From Euryarchaeota archaeon UBA58 (lineage in GTDB: Archaea > Thermoplasmatota > Poseidoniia > Poseidoniales > Thalassarchaeaceae): a stretch of 38,850 nt of DNA. Within the stretch, counting starts at the first letter, position 1. The number at the start of each line of letters is the position of its first letter. The notes beneath the pieces are model-generated. The model was not told the origin of the DNA. It searched no databases and saw only the letters and a program-made list of their open reading frames with translations. Below, piece after piece: positions 7,244 through 15,988 of this stretch. The position numbers were made by a program, and so were the translations under genes. Location of the stretch: the NCBI GenBank assembly GCA_002498525.1, contig DAHR01000017.1:75735-114584 (forward strand). The letters are read 5' to 3'.

Positions 7244-9049
7244 TCAGGCGAGGTCCGCTTCAACTATTGCCAACGTATGCGTGTGAGTATCTCCGTACTC
7301 ATCCTCGAAGGTGGTCGGCAGCGACTCGCCGGCCTGCACGACGAAGGGATCGTTGCCACCGGGCAGCATCGAGATGTCGACTTCGGCGCCCGCCGGAACA
7401 TTCCGGTAGAGCGGGCGCGGTTCCAATTCAAAATTGCCCGAAAGCACCGCTAGAGGCCAGAAGTCGTCGGTCGTCGGAACGATACGGTTCACGAGAACGT
7501 ATCTGTTCAGACTCAGGAATAGGCCAGCGGTGACACCCCAGAAGAGCAGGATGATGGAGATTCCGTCTGCGTTTGTCGGATCCCACGGATTGTGGACATT
7601 GACCAGCAGGTCGACGAAATATGACAGCATCAGAACCGAGAACATGAGTGGGAATCCGATGTACATGATGTAATCCCACCACTTCCCAATCCACCAATCA
7701 TTGTCTCCGGTATTGATGAAATCGTCGCGGAATGAAGACACTCCATGGTCGAGATAATCGCGGAAACTGAAGCCCTCGACGTCGTTATCGTCCTGCCAGA
7801 CCTTGTAGCGGTTCCAGCCGTATTTCCAGATCGAGTAAGCGATGAACAAGCCGCTGAACATCAGGCCATAGCCCCAGATGTGGTCCTGAACCTCCAAGAA
7901 CTGGGGAAACGCCACCCCGGTAGAGGGGTCGACAAGAATCCACAGACCTGCGCTGGGCAGACCGAAAAGGAAGATTGCGATGCTGGTGAAGCCGACCGCA
8001 TGTGAGCGCTCGATACCGTGGTCGACGAAGTTTCGAACGCAGAGTTCGACCGTCGAGATCATCGAGGTGAGGGCTGCGAATGATAGTGCGAGGAAGAACA
8101 TCGCCACCATCAGAAGTTGCACGACTGGCCCGCCCGGGGCCTGTGCGAAGACTTCGGGGAGGACGAGGAAGGTGATGGCGCTGCTGCCACCACTGACCGC
8201 GCTCAAGGGGTCGTCGACGACGGCGAAGACTGCCATCATGACCGTCAGGCCGGCGATTATCGAGATGCTGTTGTTGGCGAGGCACATCGTCGCCGCGTTG
8301 AGGGTCGTGTCCTCGTCCTTGCGCATATAGACTGAGTAAGTGATCGCCATTCCCATTCCGGCCGAACACGACCACGCTGATTGAGAGAGGCCGTTTATCC
8401 AAGTCTCCGGTTGCATCAGATACTCCGGCTGAATGCTGAACATGTAGATGAAGCCGTCCAGCGTACCGTCCTCAAGGTCCATCACGAAGGCGAGGAAGAG
8501 AGCTGCGAAGAGCAGGACGAAGAGCGATACCATCAGAATGACATTGACCTTCTCGATGGCCTTGGCGCCCTTCCAGATGGCGGCCATCGTGATGATGACT
8601 GCAATCGCTTGGAAGAAAACGACTTCGAGCGGATTCTGCAGGAATGAATTCCACACCTCGACAGTATCGACGTCAGAGGTCAGACCGCCACGCATGGCGG
8701 CTTGGAAGTAATTGATGCACCATCCTGTGACGACCGCGTAATAGAAGCCGATCGCGGTCGAAATCCACGCCGTCCACAGCCCCATCCAAGCGAAACGGCG
8801 GCCGGCGAAGATGCGGAATGTGCCGACGGTTCCGGTGCGGCTTCGCTTGCCTAGTGCGAATTCCGCGATAATCAGCGGAATCGACCAGAGAAAGAGGAAA
8901 ATCAACCAAGGTACGAGGAAAGAGCCGCCGCCGTTGGCGCCGACCATCCTCGGAAAGCGCCAGATGTTGCCAGTCCCGATCGCCGCTCCGATAGTGGCGA
9001 AGATCAGGCCCATGCGGCCACTGAACTCGTCCGAACCGCCAGAATCCAT
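7244..9049 (-). CDS. Sodium-dependent (neurotransmitter-type) amino acid symporter
   Basis: This 601-residue inner-membrane protein belongs to the NSS/SNF family, whose LeuT-type members import amino acids or related amines with Na+. TM1 shows the diagnostic GLIFATIGAAIGTGNIWRFP (14-33) with the unwound Gly-rich centre and the Asn that binds Na+. TM2 carries FLVPWLIFLFLWSIPL and EFALG. About 12 membrane helices follow, then a soluble tail of about 60 residues (from roughly 540) that is longer than in small bacterial members. The ATG at 9049 lies immediately after the TGA of the secreted carboxypeptidase gene. That pairing suggests uptake of amino acids released outside the cell. The exact substrate cannot be read from sequence. 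Confidence 0.93.
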   Translation of the reverse strand: MDSGGSDEFSGRMGLIFATIGAAIGTGNIWRFPRMVGANGGGSFLVPWLIFLFLWSIPLIIAEFALGKRSRTGTVGTFRIFAGRRFAWMGLWTAWISTAIGFYYAVVTGWCINYFQAAMRGGLTSDVDTVEVWNSFLQNPLEVVFFQAIAVIITMAAIWKGAKAIEKVNVILMVSLFVLLFAALFLAFVMDLEDGTLDGFIYMFSIQPEYLMQPETWINGLSQSAWSCSAGMGMAITYSVYMRKDEDTTLNAATMCLANNSISIIAGLTVMMAVFAVVDDPLSAVSGGSSAITFLVLPEVFAQAPGGPVVQLLMVAMFFLALSFAALTSMISTVELCVRNFVDHGIERSHAVGFTSIAIFLFGLPSAGLWILVDPSTGVAFPQFLEVQDHIWGYGLMFSGLFIAYSIWKYGWNRYKVWQDDNDVEGFSFRDYLDHGVSSFRDDFINTGDNDWWIGKWWDYIMYIGFPLMFSVLMLSYFVDLLVNVHNPWDPTNADGISIILLFWGVTAGLFLSLNRYVLVNRIVPTTDDFWPLAVLSGNFELEPRPLYRNVPAGAEVDISMLPGGNDPFVVQAGESLPTTFEDEYGDTHTHTLAIVEADLA

Positions 9050-11230
9050 TCAGACACCCTCCCTATCCTTCATATCAGGCGGGAGGGCGAGAACGTCTCG
9101 CTCGTCATCGAACATTGCCTTCAGAGTGAATCCAAGCCCACCCCAGACCATTGTAGCGATGAAGGCGAACATCAGAACGGCGAGGATCGCCGAGCCGAAG
9201 CCGGCTCGATAAGGCACGCTGAACTCGTAGTAATTTCCACCCATCTCGAGGCTCGGATAAGTGAATGGGAAGGCGCCGCTGGTCGTTCCCAGCGTGGCCC
9301 TGTACTGTATCTTCCCGACCAAAGTGTTGGGGAAGGGAACGTCCGCTGAGAGCAGCGTTCCATTTGAGCCGTCGAGCAGGACACAAATATCCTCTGTCTC
9401 CTCGAAAGGCGCCATCTTCCACGGTACTTCGACCCATTCGGTCGGCCCGAAATCATCCTGTTGACGAGTCGGCTCGACGAACCTCCAACTGAGATGCGTG
9501 CGAGTGAGGTTCGTCGTATAGGGGAAAGTCGTGTCGAGACAGAAACCAATCGGGATGTCACCCTTCGTCGGCACATCGATCTCATCGGGAGGAACCAGCC
9601 ACTGCGAGTGGGTCGTGTTCTCGATTCCGAGGATTGCACGATACTTCGGGTCGTCAGCCATCTCGACCATGTAGAAGGGGAGTCCGACGTTGCGCACAGC
9701 AGTGTGTGCAATGTCTTCGGGATATTCGTGGAAGGCGTTGCCGATCTCGACTGTGTAACAATATGAGTTGTGGACGCCGTAATGCCAATCGCAGAAATCA
9801 CCCGTCGTCGGGTAGAGGTCCGACGACTGCATCGGTGCATAATTCGTCATCGCCGCCATGACTTGGCCGTGGTAGATGAGATACTCATCGTCGGGGGTCG
9901 TGCAATCCGTGCAATGACCCCATGGCCAGAGCACGAGTTCTGAGAACGAGTGCCAGGTCAGTGTCGCTTTGAATTCCGACGAACCATCACCGTCGTCGTC
10001 GTTCATCTCGGTCAGATCCTGGATGAATTTCGTCTCGGGCTCGCTATTGCCACCCATCCAGTCCTCGTCTACCAGACCATCCGCATCGTCGTCCTTGCCG
10101 TCGACGTGATCCTCGTTGATTTTGCCGTCCTCATCGTTGTCGACGGTGTCAACCGGCCCGTTGTAGACGTCATTGTTCACGCCGCCAGCGTAACACATTC
10201 CGGGGAACAGCGGGCCTGTAGCGCCCAGAGGTGCGCCCCATTCGAACTGGAAATTGCGGTTCAGGTCGACGCCGTCGCAGCCCTCGTCAACCTCCTCATC
10301 GATATCTGGAATCGGTGTGACTCCAGTGACGGTGTTGTCGCGCAGATTCTTGCGCCAGCCGCTTCGGTAGCAAGTCTCCCAAGCGGGATAGTCGCAGTAT
10401 TCCTCGCGATCGTAGATATTACCATCGACATTCAACATCGGAATGAGATAGATCTCACGCGTGTTGACCATGTCAGTGATGAATTGTTCACTGAAATCCT
10501 CGTCGACACCTAGGTCGCCAGGGCCGCAGGCGACTCCATCATTGTTGGAATCCTGAGCCGAAGCATTGAGGCGATGGCAGTCACCATCGTTATCGATTCC
10601 GTCCCATGGATCCTCATCGACGAGTCCATCGCCGTCATTGTCGATGCCGGCTTGACCGTAGTAATAGACGAGGGTCTCGAGGAAGAACATCGGAACCTCG
10701 TATGACATCCATTCGCGAGCGTGGTGAACGCCGACCAGCATGATATCGGGGCGGTCGGCGTAATTCCCGCAATCGCCGACGAAAGCGTGGCAGTCGCCAC
10801 CGGTGACGTCGGCGGTGATTTTCACCCATGGACTCGGGTTGTTGTAATACCAGCCCTTGTAATCGTCGGCTGTCATCTCATCACCGCGAGCGTTGACGCC
10901 TCCAATCAAGCCTTCTTGGAAAGAGACAATGTCGGGATTCCGGTCAGCCAGATACTCCATTCTCAGCTTCATTGAATCGTAATCGTGGTAGGCACGGAAC
11001 TGCAGTTGGTCGTTGTTCGAGATCGCCCACGGGAAGATCTGGTTAGCGTAGTCGTAGGACCAGATGTCTTCTGGATTCAGCCCAGGCTCAGGTTCCTGGG
11101 CAGCTGCTGGAGCCACCAGAATCGCCGGTGCGAGGACCGAGAGCAGAAGCGGTAGGAGCAGGGCGAGGGCCGGAACTCTGCACCTGTTGGCGGTGCGCGC
11201 CCCAACTGTGTTCTCATTGCTACTCGCCAT
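9050..11230 (-). CDS. Secreted, membrane-anchored zinc carboxypeptidase (M14) with Asp-rich repeats
   Basis: The protein has 726 residues from the ATG at 11230; the frame opens further upstream at a TTG (11266). A signal peptide ends near AAAQ (44). The M14 domain has HHAREW (169-174, Zn ligand His and Glu), LNVDG (266-270), GVDLNRNF (320-327, substrate-binding Asn-Arg), LTWHSFSEL (424-432, third Zn ligand) and a late YTVEIGN holding the general-base Glu. Asp-rich segments such as DNDGDGLVDED (about 197-207), VDNDEDGKINED (363-374) and DDDADGLVDED (380-390) look like thrombospondin-type-3/dockerin-like calcium loops inside the catalytic domain. A C-terminal transmembrane helix lies about 50 residues before the end, with a short cytoplasmic tail. 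It would trim peptides outside the cell and is the first gene of the operon. Confidence 0.93.
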   Translation of the reverse strand: MASSNENTVGARTANRCRVPALALLLPLLLSVLAPAILVAPAAAQEPEPGLNPEDIWSYDYANQIFPWAISNNDQLQFRAYHDYDSMKLRMEYLADRNPDIVSFQEGLIGGVNARGDEMTADDYKGWYYNNPSPWVKITADVTGGDCHAFVGDCGNYADRPDIMLVGVHHAREWMSYEVPMFFLETLVYYYGQAGIDNDGDGLVDEDPWDGIDNDGDCHRLNASAQDSNNDGVACGPGDLGVDEDFSEQFITDMVNTREIYLIPMLNVDGNIYDREEYCDYPAWETCYRSGWRKNLRDNTVTGVTPIPDIDEEVDEGCDGVDLNRNFQFEWGAPLGATGPLFPGMCYAGGVNNDVYNGPVDTVDNDEDGKINEDHVDGKDDDADGLVDEDWMGGNSEPETKFIQDLTEMNDDDGDGSSEFKATLTWHSFSELVLWPWGHCTDCTTPDDEYLIYHGQVMAAMTNYAPMQSSDLYPTTGDFCDWHYGVHNSYCYTVEIGNAFHEYPEDIAHTAVRNVGLPFYMVEMADDPKYRAILGIENTTHSQWLVPPDEIDVPTKGDIPIGFCLDTTFPYTTNLTRTHLSWRFVEPTRQQDDFGPTEWVEVPWKMAPFEETEDICVLLDGSNGTLLSADVPFPNTLVGKIQYRATLGTTSGAFPFTYPSLEMGGNYYEFSVPYRAGFGSAILAVLMFAFIATMVWGGLGFTLKAMFDDERDVLALPPDMKDREGV

Positions 11231-11315
11231 GTCCAACAGGCGCTCGACCCGCGAGCCGGTCTTCAATCCCTCGCTGACACGGTCCTAAGGACCGGGCAAG
11301 GTCATCGAGCGTGGG

Positions 11316-11321
11316 TTTATT
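11316..11321 (+). promoter_or_regulatory. TATA-like element of the MscS gene (leaderless start)
   Basis: TTTATT is centred about 26 nt before the ATG at 11345, the usual archaeal TATA-to-transcription-start spacing. The mRNA would therefore start at or next to the initiation codon, and no ribosome binding site is seen. The divergent carboxypeptidase gene starts at 11230, so both promoters share 114 nt. Confidence 0.5.
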
Positions 11322-11344
11322 GCGGGGTCGTCGTCGGCCGGAGT

Positions 11345-12466
11345 ATGCAAAATGCTACTGCCGGAGCCGAAACCGATTCCGGTTCCCCGATGGATATCCT
11401 GAATGAATTGATGAGCGGTGATGCGATTGCGTTAGGTTTTTCGCCCGGGACGCTGGGTATTGTTCTAGCCTTGATGGGTCTTTCGATTGGTGTTGGAATC
11501 GCGGCTCGCCGGTTCATCTTCCCGAAATTGATGGACATCCTCTCGAAAACCGAGAGAATCGACGGAAAGTCGCTGATGGCGCCAAAGTCTCTTGGATGGA
11601 TGATTGGATTCCTCGCTTTCAGCAAGTCACTCGCGTGGATTGACCAGAATACAGAACCAGTCTGGGATGCTGCTCTGGTGAGCAACCTGATCGATTGGTC
11701 ATTCACACTCTTCGTGATGGGACTGCTTCTCGCAGCCTACCGTCTGGTCGATTACCTCGACGCCTTCATCGTCGTCGAGGGCGAGGCGAACATGGCGTCT
11801 CGGCGCTCCCTCGCGAGCGTTGCAGAATCAGTCGGTCATTTGGCCGTCGTAGGTATTGCAGCTTTCGTCATGGCAGGCCTTGTCGGCGCCGACCTCAATG
11901 GCCTGATCGCCGGACTCGGAATCACTGGACTGGCTCTTGCTCTGGCTGCGCGCGACACCGTCGCCAACATCTTCGGAGCGATCTCGATCATCATCGACCA
12001 GCCGTTCAATGTCGGCGATTGGATTCTGGTCGAGGACATCGAAGGCGAGGTCGTCGAGATCGGCCTACGAACCACACTCATCCGCTCCTCGGCTGACACG
12101 CTGATCACCGTACCGAACTCGAGTCTGGTCAACTCGCCGGTCGAGAACTTCAGTCAGCGCCGCTTCCGCCGCATCCAACCGACCTTCGAGTTCGAAGCTA
12201 ATTCAGAACCGAATGCACTGAAGTCATTCTGCGAGAAACTCCTCGCCATCGTCAAGGAGGATGTTCGCGCGGTCAAGGAGGATTCTTCGTGGGTACGAGT
12301 CAAAACATTCGCTCCATCGATGGTCATCGTCGCTACAAACTTCTACTCGGTCCAGTCCTCCGCTTCGCAGCGCGAGATGAATGAGGATATCCTGCTGGTT
12401 GCTCAATCCATCGCAGCCGATTGTGGTCTCAATTTCCATGAACCCCGCATGCGCCGCCAGCACTGA
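11345..12466 (+). CDS. mscS: Small-conductance mechanosensitive channel, MscS family
   Basis: The 373-residue membrane protein has an N-terminal extension and about five hydrophobic helices. The pore helix region is GLNGL-like: IAGLGITGLALALAARDTVANIFG (about 194-217), the Ala/Gly-packed TM3 of MscS. The beta domain follows with GDWI..EDIEGEVVEIGLRTT and the hallmark TVPNSSLVNSPVENFS (about 258-273), then the mixed alpha/beta C-terminal domain. These channels open under membrane tension and release solutes during hypo-osmotic shock. The ATG at 11345 is supported by the TATA spacing. The phosphoglycerate mutase follows after 12 nt and is likely cotranscribed, though the functions are unrelated. 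Confidence 0.95.
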   Translation: MQNATAGAETDSGSPMDILNELMSGDAIALGFSPGTLGIVLALMGLSIGVGIAARRFIFPKLMDILSKTERIDGKSLMAPKSLGWMIGFLAFSKSLAWIDQNTEPVWDAALVSNLIDWSFTLFVMGLLLAAYRLVDYLDAFIVVEGEANMASRRSLASVAESVGHLAVVGIAAFVMAGLVGADLNGLIAGLGITGLALALAARDTVANIFGAISIIIDQPFNVGDWILVEDIEGEVVEIGLRTTLIRSSADTLITVPNSSLVNSPVENFSQRRFRRIQPTFEFEANSEPNALKSFCEKLLAIVKEDVRAVKEDSSWVRVKTFAPSMVIVATNFYSVQSSASQREMNEDILLVAQSIAADCGLNFHEPRMRRQH

Positions 12467-12478
12467 GGTGCAGAACCG

Positions 12479-13078
12479 ATGACGAGGATGGTCTTGATTC
12501 GTCACGGCCAATCCGTCTGGAATGCGGCCAACCGTTTCACCGGTTGGACCGATGTCGAATTATCGCTAATCGGCAAGGCCGAAGCGGCAGCGGCCGGCGA
12601 GCAGCTGGCCGATGTCCACTTCGATGTCATCCATACCAGCGCGCTCATCAGAGCCCAAGCGACAGCCGAGATCGTGATGTCGCACAACAAGGCATCCGAC
12701 AACCCTCCAACGCGCTATGATGAGCGCCTCAACGAGCGCCATTACGGCGACTTACAAGGCCTCAACAAAGCCGAAACGGCAGAGATTCACGGCGCCGAAC
12801 AAGTCCACATCTGGCGGCGCTCGTACGACATCGCACCACCAAACGGAGAGAGTCTGGCGATGACCGCAGAACGCACAATCCCTTATTTTCTCGAGGAGAT
12901 CATTCCCGACCTCGAGTCGGGCAAGAATCTCCTCGTCGCCGCCCACGGAAACTCGCTGCGCTCTATCGTCATGCACATCGAGAATATCTCAGCCGACGAG
13001 ATCACCAGCCTCGAGATTCCCACGGGCGTCCCACTTCACTACGAGTTCGACAACGGCGATATCATCAGGGTCGCGTAA
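12479..13078 (+). CDS. gpmA: 2,3-bisphosphoglycerate-dependent phosphoglycerate mutase
   Basis: The enzyme interconverts 3- and 2-phosphoglycerate in glycolysis and gluconeogenesis. At 199 residues it matches the shorter dPGM forms. The phosphohistidine motif RHGQSVWN is at 8-15 (His9), followed by NRFTGWTD, the substrate loop ERHYGDLQGLNK (about 85-96), WRRSYDIAPPNGES and the second catalytic histidine in AAHGNSLR. Many archaea use cofactor-independent PGM, so a dPGM is typical of bacteria and suggests an acquired gene in this lineage; that is inference. GAGGTG overlapping the mscS stop serves as ribosome binding site. pgk lies elsewhere in the window. Confidence 0.93.
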   Translation: MTRMVLIRHGQSVWNAANRFTGWTDVELSLIGKAEAAAAGEQLADVHFDVIHTSALIRAQATAEIVMSHNKASDNPPTRYDERLNERHYGDLQGLNKAETAEIHGAEQVHIWRRSYDIAPPNGESLAMTAERTIPYFLEEIIPDLESGKNLLVAAHGNSLRSIVMHIENISADEITSLEIPTGVPLHYEFDNGDIIRVA

Positions 13079-13112
13079 AGGGAAACAGCGTGTTTTTCGA
13101 GCTATCCACGCC

Positions 13113-14393
13113 TCAATGAATCGGCATTTCGGGCGCCGGCGCAGCAGCTAAGTAGCGTCTTCGGAGTAGGAAAGCCACGGAGAAAAGAACGATGGGAATA
13201 GTCGGAATGATCATCGTCCCTTCAAGCATAAGCATAATCTGAATCCAATTATAAACTCCGATTCCACCAAAAATTGCACAGATCATCCATCCTGCTGAGA
13301 GGATTCTGGCGTTGAAAAGTCCCTGTTGCAGGACTGGAACTGCTGTGATGATGCTGACCGCTGGCTCGGGACTGCCTGACTGATTAGAAACGGCTTCGAC
13401 AACGTCGAGAAGAGCTTGTTCATACTCCCATATCACCACCCCTCCGGTGTGGGCACTGAAAGATCTCTTGGAGGACCACTGGTCTGGAGCGGTCGAGGCC
13501 CAGCCTGCCATCAAGGCCGCTCTGAGATTCAAGAGTTCGATGTCGGTCGAACTTCGGTGGTGAACTCTCGACAAATCGTGTAACAGGCTTGCAAGGTCGC
13601 GGATTGCCGGCATGTTAGCGTCGGGGGGGATGAGGCCATCGGCGAGGCGAGGGGGGCCGAGGCGGATTCCCATTCGGCCGGTTTGGTCTTGGGCGAACAT
13701 CGAGAAGCGGAGGTCGCCGATGCTGAGGGTTGCGGGTGCGCCTCGGGTGAATGGTGCGCGCCATAACGAGCGGGCTTTGAGGCGGCCCTCGATCTCGTGG
13801 AAGCGTTCGTTCCAGCGCTTCTGGTCTGGTGGATTGGTCCATTCCTCGGCTGCTGCCTCGTGGAATCGGCCCAAGGCTGCTCCGCAACGCTCGAGTAAGG
13901 CTCTGGCTGCTGATTCGTCGGAGCGTGAGAGGTGGTCGACGAGGACTGAATGGGCATCGGTTGCTGACTCGTTGATTCGGCGGACGAGAATCAAATCTGT
14001 GCCTTCGTCTGTGTAACCGCCGTTCGGGGTGCAGAATTCCGGCGGTGCGATACGGCTGCGTGGACTCATTCTGGCGCTGCCCCACGGGAGGATTTCGGCT
14101 GTCCATCTGCCCGATGAGGTTTCAAGGGTCAGAACCGGTCCACGCTCGGTCGTGATGCAGGTCAACGCCTCAATCTCGGAAGGTGTCTCGCCCCATGGCT
14201 CGAGGCTCGAGATGAGACTCGACCAATCCTCTGCAGAGGTTGGTTCACTCTCTGGTTCGATGAGGGACAACTTGAGTTGCATCCCCCGAAATTGCCGAGA
14301 TACGAAGCCAGAAGGAGCCTTTGATTGGCTATCGATCTCGACCATGGCAGCTGGGTGCCATGGTACAGATGACTCCTCTTCATAGGTCGACAC
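13113..14393 (-). CDS. Membrane protein with degenerate kinase-like domain
   Basis: I do not recognise a named family for this 426-residue protein. Two hydrophobic helices lie near the C-terminus (about 363-385 and 393-412) with a short tail. The soluble N-terminal 350 residues follow the order of a protein-kinase/APH fold: beta-rich start, ILVRRI strand (about 135), ALLERCGAALGRFHEAA (the LxxLH helix of APH-type kinases), SIGDLRFSMF where a kinase would have HGDLHxxN, GIRLGPPRL where DFG would stand, and RDLASLLHDLSR matching the DLA helix. The catalytic Asp position is kept but the Asn and the DFG Asp are not evident, so it may be an inactive pseudokinase. It starts back-to-back with the HAD/prenyltransferase group. 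The kinase reading is inference. Confidence 0.6.
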   Translation of the reverse strand: MSTYEEESSVPWHPAAMVEIDSQSKAPSGFVSRQFRGMQLKLSLIEPESEPTSAEDWSSLISSLEPWGETPSEIEALTCITTERGPVLTLETSSGRWTAEILPWGSARMSPRSRIAPPEFCTPNGGYTDEGTDLILVRRINESATDAHSVLVDHLSRSDESAARALLERCGAALGRFHEAAAEEWTNPPDQKRWNERFHEIEGRLKARSLWRAPFTRGAPATLSIGDLRFSMFAQDQTGRMGIRLGPPRLADGLIPPDANMPAIRDLASLLHDLSRVHHRSSTDIELLNLRAALMAGWASTAPDQWSSKRSFSAHTGGVVIWEYEQALLDVVEAVSNQSGSPEPAVSIITAVPVLQQGLFNARILSAGWMICAIFGGIGVYNWIQIMLMLEGTMIIPTIPIVLFSVAFLLRRRYLAAAPAPEMPIH

Positions 14394-14488
14394 GGCTCGG
14401 CGACGAGTGAATCATGCTTGATGCAATCGGTTCGGCTTCGTCGATGTCCTCCCGAAGCCTTGAACCGAGGTCGGTGGGACGAGAAGAC

Positions 14489-15034
14489 ATGATTGAGGCC
14501 CCCGTCGAGATGCCTCTGGCCGTCGATCTGGATGGTACACTCATCCTCACCGACATGAGTGCGCTCAGCGCTAAACGGATCTTCGTGCGACGACCATGGA
14601 TGATTCTTGGAGTGCTGCTCGATGAATTGGCAGGCCGCCGCGCCAAGTGGAAACAGGACTTGGCGCGTCGCCTCGTCTTCGACCCTGCTGAACTGGCCTA
14701 CCACGAAGCCTTCCTCGATTGGTTGACCGGTGAGAAGGCACGCGGTCGGACGCTGATTCTCGCAACCGCCTCAGACCGCGCTGTGGCCGAAGTGATCGGC
14801 GCGCACGTCGGCCTCTTCGACGATGTCATGGGCTCGGATGGTAAGATCAATCTGCGCGACCGTAAGAAGGCAGAAGCTCTGATCGGCCGATATGGCGAGA
14901 AGGGCTTCGGCTACGCTGGCAACAGCCGGCACGACATTGCAGTCTGGGAACATGCCGGCCAAGTCATCGTAGTCAATCCACAACGTGGCTTGCTCGATGA
15001 GTTGGGCGACTCGGCAGACCTCGTCTTTGAATGA
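14489..15034 (+). CDS. HAD-family phosphatase, similar to the HAD half of UbiA-HAD fusions
   Basis: From the ATG at 14489 the protein has 181 residues; an ATG at 14414 would add 25 unconserved residues and come within 20 nt of the divergent gene. Motif I is AVDLDGTL with the nucleophile and acid Asp, motif II is LATASD, then a conserved Lys in RDRKKAE, and motif IV is GYAGNSRHD. The patterns PLAVDLDGTL, YHEAFLDWL, ARGRTLILATASDRAVA and GLFDDVMGSDGKINL resemble the N-terminal HAD domain found fused to UbiA prenyltransferases in bacteria, proposed to remove phosphate from polyprenyl-phosphoryl sugars. It lies 63 nt upstream of the cis-prenyltransferase gene, which fits a role in polyprenyl-phosphate metabolism. 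The substrate is inferred. Confidence 0.82.
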   Translation: MIEAPVEMPLAVDLDGTLILTDMSALSAKRIFVRRPWMILGVLLDELAGRRAKWKQDLARRLVFDPAELAYHEAFLDWLTGEKARGRTLILATASDRAVAEVIGAHVGLFDDVMGSDGKINLRDRKKAEALIGRYGEKGFGYAGNSRHDIAVWEHAGQVIVVNPQRGLLDELGDSADLVFE

Positions 15035-15097
15035 CTGGCAGAGCGGGTCAACCTTTGCCGCCGACGACCTTTAGCGCGGCTGGCATCTGGTCATCTC

Positions 15098-15988
15098 ATG
15101 AGTCGCGCGCGTCATGCCGCAGGTCGTCGAATCGACAACCTCGCGAAATGGCTCCTTAAGTTCCGAATCATTGCCGCACCATCACGCTGGATAGCTAATT
15201 CCTCCCTGACTTGGAGCGTCGTCTCGAGGATGGACCGCATCCGCACGCTTCGACTTCGCGACCGCATCAAGTCGGCGGATGAAGACTTGATGCCAAGACA
15301 CATCTCGATGATCATGGACGGCAATCGCCGCTTCGCCTGGAATCAGAACATCGAGCGCGATGCAGGTCATGCAGCAGGAAAGGAACGCCTCAAGGAAGTC
15401 ATGCGCTGGGTTCTCGACCTGCGCATCCGCTATCTCACCGTCTATGCGCTGTCGACAGAGAATATCGAGGAGCGCGCAGGAGACGAACTCGACACCCTCT
15501 ACGACCTCTATGTCACTGGCCTTGACGAAATCTGCGCCGACCCACTGATCCACAATAATCGTGTCAAAGTCCAGGTCGTCGGCAGACGCCACCTGCTGCC
15601 CGAGCGTGTTCGCGAAGCCATCACTCGCGCGGAAGCAGCAACGTCGCAGTACGACGATTTTCTGTTCACGATCTGTCTCGCATACGGCGGCCGCGAGGAA
15701 ATCGTCGATGCAGTCAGAAACATCGCGGCCGATCACGCGAGTGGCAAACTTTCCCTCGACTCGATCGACCCAGAAGCCATCTCGAGTCGTCTCTACACCG
15801 CAGATCTGCCCGACCCAGACCTCGTCATCCGAACCAGCGGCGAAGAGAGAGTCTCGAACTTCCTGCTCTGGCAGATCGCCTACTCCGAACTCTACTTCTC
15901 GGACGTTCACTGGCCTTCCTTCACCCGCAAAGACCTCTACGAGGCCATAGATGACTACCAGAAACGAAGGCGAAGATATGGCAGTTGA
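15098..15988 (+). CDS. uppS: Polyprenyl diphosphate synthase (cis-prenyltransferase, UppS type)
   Basis: The enzyme elongates farnesyl or geranylgeranyl diphosphate with isopentenyl units in cis, giving the lipid carrier for glycan assembly. At 296 residues it has MIMDGNRRFA (71-80, catalytic Asp74), YALSTEN, and the C-terminal DLVIRTSGEERVSNFLLW and AYSELYF motifs. The first 64 residues are a basic, partly amphipathic extension, longer than in bacteria and probably membrane-associated. Other archaeal members also have N-terminal extensions. CTTTAG at about 15069-15074 lies 26 nt before the ATG and could be a TATA-like box for a leaderless start. The Nudix gene overlaps its last 11 bases. Confidence 0.95.
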   Translation: MSRARHAAGRRIDNLAKWLLKFRIIAAPSRWIANSSLTWSVVSRMDRIRTLRLRDRIKSADEDLMPRHISMIMDGNRRFAWNQNIERDAGHAAGKERLKEVMRWVLDLRIRYLTVYALSTENIEERAGDELDTLYDLYVTGLDEICADPLIHNNRVKVQVVGRRHLLPERVREAITRAEAATSQYDDFLFTICLAYGGREEIVDAVRNIAADHASGKLSLDSIDPEAISSRLYTADLPDPDLVIRTSGEERVSNFLLWQIAYSELYFSDVHWPSFTRKDLYEAIDDYQKRRRRYGS

